DNA of 64,000 nt. Source: Plotosus lineatus. Lineage: Eukaryota > Chordata > Actinopteri > Siluriformes > Plotosidae. Numbering within the stretch: position 1 is the stretch's first letter; every line of letters starts with the position of its first letter. The translations under genes were made by a program, and so were the position numbers. The notes below the pieces were generated by a model. It had not been told where the DNA came from and ran no database searches. It saw only the letters and a program-made list of their open reading frames with translations. Location of the stretch: NCBI GenBank assembly GCA_024760905.1, contig CM045729.1, forward strand, positions 78,309,050-78,373,049. The letters are read 5' to 3'. Positions 56,596-64,000 of the stretch are shown in pieces.

Positions 56596-56930
56596 ATGAA
56601 ACTGGGTCATTTCATCTGTGGATCAGTAGCGGGGGCTAAACTAAAGATTGGGAATCATATTTTCTTGGAAGTGACTTGCTCTGGTTGGGTGGATTGTCCA
56701 GCACATGTAAACAAACAGATGTATTCAGCGAGTGGAATTTTAGGTGTTCAAGAAAGGGCGGAATCTTGTGGAGACAGTGATATGTCACATTCTAGTGACT
56801 CTGACGATGAGAATGCTGCCAGAGATGTGAATGACGGTGAAGCTTGTGTTACTGCTCAGCTGGAACTAGCCAATGAAGATGGCTCAAGAGCTTGTCAGAC
56901 TAATCCGCCATGGTTACCCTTTAACCATCT
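56596..56930 (+). other. Candidate coding fragment, function unknown
   Basis: An open frame from an ATG at 56596 reads MKLGHFICGSVAGAKLKIG, then an acidic stretch DSDMSHSSDSDDENAARDVN and VTAQLELANEDGS. Unlike most frames here it is not low-complexity repeat and has ordinary protein-like composition. It continues into a SINE B at 56968, so the end of the frame is not native. No domain was recognised. It may be an exon, a retrocopy piece or chance. Confidence 0.25.
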
Positions 56931-56967
56931 CAGCCACCTAATCCCAAGCTATACTCTAACCCTAGCA

Positions 56968-57309
56968 TTCATTCATTCATTTTCTGAACCACTTAATCTT
57001 AATTAGGGTTGCAGGGAGGCTGGCGCCCATCTCAGCCAACTCCGGGCGAGGGCAGAGTACACCCTGGACTGCTCGCCAGGCCATCACAGGGCAGAAACAC
57101 GCTGACGGCTATGCAGCTACTTTTTTACGAAAGTCAGCAATGGCTCTTTTACATGAACCTCACACCATAGACAGTGAGAGACATGGCTGGCCTTTGATAA
57201 CCCAGTTAGCTGCACCGGGCGGGAGAGTGACAACCTGTTGAGAGTTGGACTTGTACTCCCAACCTTAGGATCAGTAATCCAGCGCCCTTTACCACCAGGC
57301 CACCACTGC
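56968..57309 (-). mobile_element. SINE B, full length
   Basis: Tail (CATTCATTTTCTGAACC, ACTTAATCTTAATTAGGG, GCAGAGTACACCCTGGACTG), body (CGAAAGTCAGCAATGGC, TAGACAGTGAGAGACATGG) and head (CTCCCAACCTTAGGATCAG, CCACCAGGCCACCACTGC). Confidence 0.9.
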
Positions 57310-57428
57310 TCATAACCCCAACATAAACCTGATTTTAACCTGAAGCCTAAAACTAAGTCTTAATCCTGAAACCTCCCTCTGAAAAAGTAAAAATCAGCAA
57401 AAATTGTCCTCAATATGTCACAAGTACA

Positions 57429-57478
<50 letters not shown>

Positions 57479-58155
57479 GAGGTTCAGTTGAACTCAATCA
57501 GTATCAGGGTCTATAGGTGTAGTGTATCTGTAGTATACCTCCTGTTCACGAGTTTCTAAGTCTGGCTTGCCCTATTATAGTCTTGTCTTCATTAAAGAAT
57601 CATCAGATGGTATATATGCAAGTTTCCCATGTCTGAACACCAGTCTTTGCGCCAGAGGCAGCACAGAAAATACAGAGGGTGGTGCTATGTTCAAGTTGCA
57701 AATTCAGGCTCCCACACACCCGCACCACTTCCTAGGAGTAAATCTCCAAATCCACTTTCTCCTATTGACCTTGATCATGGAATCTGCGTCCTTTGCAGTA
57801 GTTCCCTTTTGTAAACCCATGATAGTTCACTTCCCCATCCCTGTAAGTCATCAAGGCATGCTTGTGCGAAGGCCAGAAAACCTTCTAGACATTGAGCGAG
57901 CACTGTTTTTCCTTTTCCTCCCTGAAATGGATAAGCTTTGTAAATTCTGAATAAAAATAAATAAATCAGAGGATCAAGCTTAAAAAAAAAAGAACGAAAA
58001 AAATCCATTTTGAGGAAGCTGGCGTATTAAACAAAGCAAGGGATAAAATGCCTCCTGTGGTAGGAGTTGCAAGTTGCTGTTTGAAAAGATGGCATCAATT
58101 GTGATCCAAATCTCTTCCTCCTCTGTTTAAATGGATACACTCAATAAATTATATT
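57310..58155. other. Unassigned; (CA)n at 57434-57475
   Basis: 57320-57433 (AACCTGATTTTAACCTG, GTCCTCAATATGTCACAAG) leads into (CA)n, as GGTCCTCAATATGGAACAAATG does before the (CA)n at 56268. 57476-58155 shows no recognisable feature. Confidence 0.45.
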
Positions 58156-58600
<445 letters not shown>

Positions 58601-58654
58601 ATTGTTGCCATCTTTATCCAAACTCAGAACACACACACACACACACACACGTAA

Positions 58655-58790
58655 ACTGGAAGGACACACACACACTTAGAACTGTGGGCTGCTAATCACT
58701 GGGAGATCTGGAGAGTAGTCGGGGGTTAGTTGCACTGCCACACATTTTTCCTGCTGTTTCAGGAATCGAATTTGTAACCTTTAGGTCTGA
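58655..58790 (-). mobile_element. SINE C-like fragment
   Basis: GGGGTTAGTTGCACTGCC, TTCCTGCTGTTTCAGGAATC and GTAACCTTTAGGTCTG resemble 40533-40705. It also follows (CA)n (58627-58650). Confidence 0.45.
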
Positions 58791-58791
58791 C

Positions 58792-60315
58792 CAGTGGTGG
58801 CCTGGTGGTAAACGGAGCTGGATCACTGATCCTCAGGTTGGGGGTTCGAGTCCCACTCTCCATGGGTTGTCACTGTCCCGCAATGCAGCTATCATCGTCT
58901 ATGGCAGGGGTCGGCAACCTTTGCCATTCAAAGAGCTATTTGGAAGCGTTTTTCATAATAAAGAAAACACTGGGAACCACAAATCCTTTTTTGACATTTA
59001 AAATCAAATAACACTGCAATAAATGTTTTATTACTTTTCATTCATGTCAATAAAAAACAATAATAATAATAAATAAATGAATAAAAAAACAACCAAACCC
59101 CCGCCCCCCCCCCAAAAAAAAAAAAACAAACAAAAAAAAACAACAATGTGTTTCATTGATTTAAATGACTGCAGATACAATTCTGGTTGCAACAAAAACA
59201 CTTAGATTAAAAAAAAAATCACCAGCCTCCCTGTGACCCTAATTAGGATTAAGCAGTTCAGAAAATAAATGAAAGTGTACGAGTGCTTCTTGTATTTTTA
59301 TAAAGAAAAAGAATATATGTCCCACAAAACGAGGGATGGGGTGCAGCCAGATGTGTTAACGGGTTGGGTATCCCACCTCGCCATCACTCCATTCATGGAA
59401 TTTTCTTTTTCATTATCCATTATATTAATGTTATATCACAGTTTTAATTTACATAAACGACAGCAACATTGATTTATTTTAAGAAGAAGCCTGCTCAACA
59501 TTATTTTAAGTAATATTAATGCTTAATACTGCACTGACCGACCCATTCTCAGAGTAAAGACTGAACCACACCCAGTCTTTTATTTTGTCACTGAGAGGAG
59601 AGTTGTTTAGTTCGGAGATTGCTGTGCATCAACCAAATCTCATCCACCGCTTCTTACTTCAGCTGTGATTTCCATTTCTGGATTACAAACCCCGGTGGCG
59701 GAAAAATCTCTCTCGCTCGCTGTGCTGCTGCTGGGATGAAGAGAGCACTCCTTGCCATGAGCACAAGGGTTTAGTGGCTCGCTCCCTCCACCAACAAAGC
59801 AGATCAAAAACACTCAGACTCTAAATGGAGCTTATTAATATAACGATAGTGATGTCCACAAGAACACACACACGATCACCCTGCACACACCAAATAAATA
59901 TCCGCCCGCACCCATGACTGTTAATTTGCATCTATGTCAATTTGCATCACCCTAAGAGAGCGTTTTTTTTGCAAGGTTACGCACTGGGTAACTGTGGGTA
60001 CCTGAGTGTCGCAGGACTCTCCAATCATTCAGGTGAAAGCTAGTTGAACGCTCTACCCCCTGGGAGCCCGGAGTGCTTCCGATGCAAGTAAATAAGCGGC
60101 ATTTTCTTTTTGCAGTTGTTTTTGGTGATGCAGTGGTTTTTGTGTATGAAGCATGTTTGTAAAGTACACATTCATTATTTTAAAAAGCCATGGAGCCGCA
60201 TCAGAGAGGTGAAAGAGCCGCATGTAGCTCCGGAGCTGCGGGTTGTCGACCCCTGGCCTATGGTGTGAGACTAAAAGAACCATTGCCGACTTTCATCATG
60301 AGTAGCTGCATAGCC
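58792..60315 (+). mobile_element. SINE B interrupted by a hAT element
   Basis: Head and body 58792-58904 (CAGTGGTGGCCTGGTGG, GGTTGGGGGTTCGAGTCCC, CATCGTCTATGG). The SINE resumes after the hAT copy at about 60256 (CCTATGGTGTGAG, AAAAGAACCATTGCCGAC, AGCTGCATAGCCGTCAG). Removing 58905-60263 restores one continuous SINE B. Confidence 0.9.
58905..60255. mobile_element. Non-autonomous hAT transposon
   Basis: Terminal inverted repeats CAGGGGTCGGCAACC (58905-58919) and, reverse complemented, CAGGGGTCGACAACC (60241-60255), one mismatch. 8-bp duplication GTCTATGG / GCCTATGG (58897-58904, 60256-60263), one mismatch, as expected for hAT. Subterminal GAGCCGCAT motifs near the right end fit the widespread vertebrate hAT type. 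1,351 bp with no hAT transposase. A SINE tail piece at 59222-59270 (CCTAATTAGGATTAAGCAG) lies inside. Confidence 0.88.
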
Positions 60316-60317
60316 GT

Positions 60318-60595
60318 CAGCAGGGACGCACATCTCAGCCAACTCTAGGCGATTGTAAGGTACACCCTGGACAGCTCACCAGACCATTGCGGGGTCAATT
60401 AACACAAATACAATCATTTGAACTTAAATCTTACACCTTGGTTGAAATTTGGACAGCCAATTCGCCTAATGTATATGTTTTTGTACTGTGGGAGGAAACC
60501 ACAGTACCCAGAATAAATCCATACAAGCACTGGGAGTGCATGCAAACTCACACAGAAAAACCCAAGCCTAGGAATCGAACCAAGGACCTTCTCAC
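60318..60595 (-). mobile_element. SINE A copy
   Basis: GGTACACCCTGGACAGCTC, CACCAGACCATTGCGGGG, GTACTGTGGGAGGAAACC, GGAATCGAACCAAGGACC. It joins the end of the SINE B without visible duplication. Confidence 0.85.
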
Positions 60596-61755
60596 CAATT
60601 ATTATATATACAGTAATATAATTATGTTACCATTTATACATTGAGTGCAAACACTGGATTCTTCAACTGCAAGTTCAAAGCATCACCTGCCATTTTGCTG
60701 TCATGACTCCAATACTATATCTTTACCTTGACTGTCCGAACTTCTCTGCTGGAAGAATCATAATCTTTTTTAACCTGGATTTATGGTGGACCAACTTTTT
60801 TCTTGTATTGTTTTACCTCCTACACGTGTCCTAATCCTCACAGAGAACCACGCATCTTACATCGTAGCCTGTTCCATTTCCATCACAAGGCAGCCGAATG
60901 ATACAAAAGCGTGTCGCCGAATTAGCGCCTCACAACCCCACGGCATACGATTTCGTTACTTGGCACGAGTCGGAGATCTCATCCTAAACAGTGCCCCGAA
61001 GGTTTGCTGCTTTGTATGGGTGGGTTCGGCTCAAAAACAGAGATGGGAGCCAGTAGTGCTTTATGAGTCACTTGGCGGCATTGGATATTCCTCAAATACC
61101 TGGCATTATGAGACGTACGGCGCTTACGGCGACATAATGCAATGCGCCCAGCTTGCGTGGCAGGTGTTTGTGTATTAGTGTCTATTACGGAGAGATTACG
61201 GAGGCTGAGATAGCTATCTTGGCTTTGGTAGAGATGAGAGCAGGAGAAATAAAAAGGCTTAAAAAAAAGGCTTAATCCAGGAAGCTAGAGTACCCACAAG
61301 GTATCAGGCTAGGTAGACATCAAAGCCTGAACAGCCCACTCAGTGACAAACATGCTTTCGAGTATGAAAAGCACACATCGCCAGAGGCTGCAGACTCAAT
61401 TCCACGGAAGAGCGTGGAAAGAAAAATGCAGCGAGTAAGCGAGCAAGCATGCACTGTATGTTCAATACATGGCAATGTTTTTCACTTCAGGAGAGCTTTA
61501 TACATTGTTCCAGTGGAGGTTCTGTTCTCTGAATGTCTGAATGCCTTCTGTCAGCTCCCTCGATTCACCTCACTCAGATATTTTCAACAGAATGGAACAA
61601 GAATGCAAATGCAGGGTCAGGAGTTCTTCAAAAACAAGATGAAGAATAAAGGGACTGCGGTAAATAACCTCAATTTAAAAATAATACTTGGCAGCGGGAT
61701 GAATCAGCATCGGCTTTACTCAGTGTTTTAATCATATAGATCAGGGATCATCTTC

Positions 61756-61810
<55 letters not shown>

Positions 61811-62350
61811 ACTGGAGGAACAGCGTCAGGATAAAGACCCAGCTAAATATTTCAGCAAATAAATCTTCTCAAAATATACTGCGTATGAAAAAAAAAAACC
61901 CAAAAGTTAATCATCGCAAGTCGGCAAACTAACTTGTGCAAAAACCCAACAAACAATAATGTCAGCGATTAAAATAATGTTTAGTGATGATTGTACAGAG
62001 AAGTATGTGTTTATTCTTCACTACAAAACACATCTCATCTGTTTAGCGTGCTAGTCAAAAGTGATAACATAAAGCGCCAGGGTGAAGGAAAACACCAGCA
62101 CTTCAAACTGAAATGTTTTATTTATAGCTATAAACTAATCAGTAGTGTTTAAACATTAAACTTTAACTACAGTTCAGAAATGTTAGATGAAAAGGAATTT
62201 TATGGACCCAAACTTTTACCGTCTAAAACAGGGGAAAGTAGGAGCCGCATCGAAGTACACTGATAATTATGAGACATTAAAGTGGGCCATACACTGGTGA
62301 ACAGCCGATGTGCTGTGTTCTGTTGTTTTTTTTGTTTTGTTTTTTTTTTT
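60596..62350. other. Unassigned; possible single-copy sequence
   Basis: 60783-61178 is an open frame of 131 codons with no recognised domain; the DNA is comparatively rich in CpG and repeat-free. An (ATC)n lies at 61744-61811. No splice-site or homology evidence is available. Confidence 0.35.
61744..61811. repeat. (ATC)n microsatellite
   Basis: About 20 TCA units after a CATCTTCTTCATC lead. Confidence 0.97.
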
Positions 62351-62691
62351 TCATCCATTCATTTTCTGTAACTGCTTAATGTTAATTAGGGTCGTGGGGA
62401 GGCTGACGCCCATCCCAGTCGGCTCCGGGCGAGGGCAGAGTACACCGTGGACAGCTCGCCAGGCCATTGCAGGGTGGAAACATGCTGACGGCTATGCAGC
62501 TACTCAGGTCGAAAGTCAGCAATGTTTTTTTTACATCAACCTCTCACCATACACAGTGAGAGACATGGCCGGCCTTTGATAACCCAGTTAGCTGCACTAG
62601 GGGGGCAGTGACAATCCATTGAAGGTGGGGCTTAAACCCCCAACCTTCGGATCAGTGATCCAGCACCTTCACCACCAGGCCACCACTGCCC
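62351..62691 (-). mobile_element. SINE B, full length
   Basis: CATTCATTTTCTGTAACTGC, TTAATGTTAATTAGGGTCG, GAGTACACCGTGGACAGC, body with CGAAAGTCAGCAATG, and head (CCCCCAACCTTCGGATCAG, CCACCAGGCCACCACTGCCC). Confidence 0.92.
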
Positions 62692-63219
62692 TTTTATTAA
62701 ACTTCCGTTATCACTTATTCTTTGCTCAATACGAAGTTTTCCAAGCAAAACCAACCAAACCCATTGATATAGAATATTTCCTTCATCTTTTTTTTGTTTC
62801 TGTATCTGTTTACACTAACAATAACCAGGCCATATTGCCTGAGGAACGACATTATACATGAGCAATAACTCAAGCATTAAGAAACAGAAGAAGGCATATG
62901 ACCTCAAAAGAAATAAAAACGATGGTGATGTTTACTAATATCATGGCGACTGGTGTAGGGTCATTGACTCTCACGTACTGGAGTAAGCAAATGGCTTCAG
63001 AAAGACATTGTGGCTGAATCTAATTTATTTCCAAGAGATAACATTGTATTTCAGGTTTATTTAATATACCTGGGCAGTCAATGTGTCTGAAGTATGTAGC
63101 TTTCTAAAGGCTAAAAAGTTGTAAACAAATAAGTTCTAGCCAAGCCAAGCCAAGCCAAGCCAAGCCATCATCCCTATAAAGATACAACAACACACTTCAG
63201 CTTCTCCAAGTGTTTACAT
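62692..63219. other. Unassigned; (CAAGC)n at 63138-63168
   Basis: The pentanucleotide array CCAAGCCAAGC runs for about six units. Nothing else was recognised. Confidence 0.5.
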
Positions 63220-63473
63220 TGTTATTCATTTATTCATTTTCTGCACCATTTAATTCTAATTAGGGTTGCGGGGAGGATGGTGCCCATCTCAGCGACTCTG
63301 GGCGAGGTCAGAGTACACCTTGGACAGCTTGCCAGGCCATCGCAGGGCAGAAACACGATGATGGCTTTGCAGCTACTCTTGTCGCAATTTAGCAATGGTT
63401 CTTTTACAGCTTCACACCATAGACCGTGAGAGACATGGCCGACCTTTGATGAGCCAGTTAGCTGCACTGGGAG
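63220..63473 (-). mobile_element. SINE B, head-truncated, with TSD
   Basis: GTGTTTACAT occurs at 63210-63219 and 63474-63483. Tail CATTTTCTGCACCATTTAATTC, body (GATGGCTTTGCAGC, ATAGACCGTGAGAGACATGG), ending at CAGTTAGCTGCACTGGGAG without the tRNA head. Confidence 0.9.
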
Positions 63474-63583
63474 GTGTTTACATATTGCCGTTGAAAAACC
63501 AAAGGTGGAAATACAATTCTAAGAACTCTTTCATTCTTTCTTTTCTTTTTTTTTTTGTTTGTTTGTTTTTTTGCTTTTAAAAT

Positions 63584-63937
63584 TCATTCATTCTTTCTTT
63601 CTTCATAAGCCACTTCTAAGCCACTTAATCCTAATTAGAGTCAGCCGACAATGGGCGAAGAGAGGGTGCGCCCTGAACAGCTTGCCGAGCCATCGTAGGG
63701 CCAACACACATACAGTCATTCACACTCACTCTCACACCTAGGGGTGATCTGAAACAGCCAGTCAGCCTATTGAGCCTGTTTATGGTTTTTAGGAGGAATC
63801 TGCAGTATGCAGAACAAACCCATGCAATTATGTGGAGAACATGCAAACTCCACACAGGAACAGCTGAGCCCGGGAATCGAACCCAGGACCTTCTTCCTGT
63901 TAGGTGGATGGGCTATACTCTGTGCCATCATGCAGCC
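63584..63937 (-). mobile_element. SINE A, full length, with 12-bp TSD
   Basis: Perfect TGCTTTTAAAAT at 63572-63583 and 63938-63949. Tail (CATTC)n, CACTTAATCCTAATTAGAG, body (CACTCTCACACCTAGGGGTG, AACATGCAAACTCCACACAG) and head (CGGGAATCGAACCCAGGACC, CATCATGCAGC). Confidence 0.93.
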
Positions 63938-64000
63938 TGCTTTTAAAATGTTTCTGAATATTAATTCTTTATTCTCCCATGTCAACTCAGCACAATGACA

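Noticed and set aside
60783..61178. A 131-codon open frame as a gene
   Set aside because: No recognisable family and no supporting features; kept only as unassigned single-copy-looking sequence.

Overview
The window looks like repeat-rich, intergenic or intronic DNA from a bony fish, most likely a teleost. I infer this from the mixture of elements: RTE-clade LINEs ending in the fish-typical GGAAAAGCCGAAAGGAAAAG tail, pogo/Tigger-like, Tc1-like and hAT DNA transposons, very many tRNA-derived SINEs, and long (GT)n and (AT)n microsatellites. The species cannot be named from sequence alone. I find no intact host protein-coding gene, no rRNA and no functional tRNA gene. All recognisable coding sequence belongs to broken transposable elements. 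Family names are from pattern recognition without a database search; 'SINE A', 'SINE B' and 'SINE C' are working labels used only here.

Layout. 1-6.4 kb: SINE A copies, a 1,224-bp element with terminal inverted repeats (TIRs) packed with CGGAA motifs (1251-2474), a Tc1/mariner remnant and a pogo/Tigger element (5576-6364) that keeps a transposase DNA-binding domain remnant. 6.4-18 kb: SINE A and SINE B copies, two related pogo-like MITEs (9502-10359, 16501-16885) and two SINE B copies with unusual 3' tails. 18-29 kb: SINEs, a tiny RTE insertion (18596-18751), and two copies of a SINE A variant with a different tail. 29.2-31.9 kb: an old LINE with an RTE element nested inside it. 32-40 kb: mostly unassigned sequence with Tc1-like relics. 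41.0-43.9 kb: the longest RTE copy (endonuclease, reverse transcriptase, C-terminal domain), broken by stops and frameshifts and bounded by (AT)n on both sides. 44-53 kb: SINE mosaics and inverted SINE pairs. 53.4-54.7 kb: an antisense RTE copy with an internal deletion. 54.7-64 kb: a repeat-poor stretch, Z-DNA-prone repeats, a hAT element inserted into a SINE B, and SINE B and SINE A copies with clear target-site duplications (TSDs).

How the parts relate. SINE A (head GGCGGCAYGGTRGCGTAGTGG, pol III B box GGTTCGATTCC) and SINE B (head GGGCAGTGGTGGTCTAGTGG, B box GGTTCGAGTCC) usually share one 3' tail (ACCCTAATTAGGATTAAGCG...AAAATGAATG), so they probably share a LINE partner. Individual copies bounded by their own TSDs carry other tails, one of them matching the 3' end of the RTE LINE in this same window. 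This apparent tail swapping between SINE heads and LINE tails is the most interesting signal here. Nested insertions give a partial age order: several DNA transposons and RTEs landed inside older SINEs, and SINEs landed inside older Tc1-like and pogo-like elements. Many of the long (GT)n arrays sit at one fixed internal position of SINE A, so SINE A appears to seed microsatellites.
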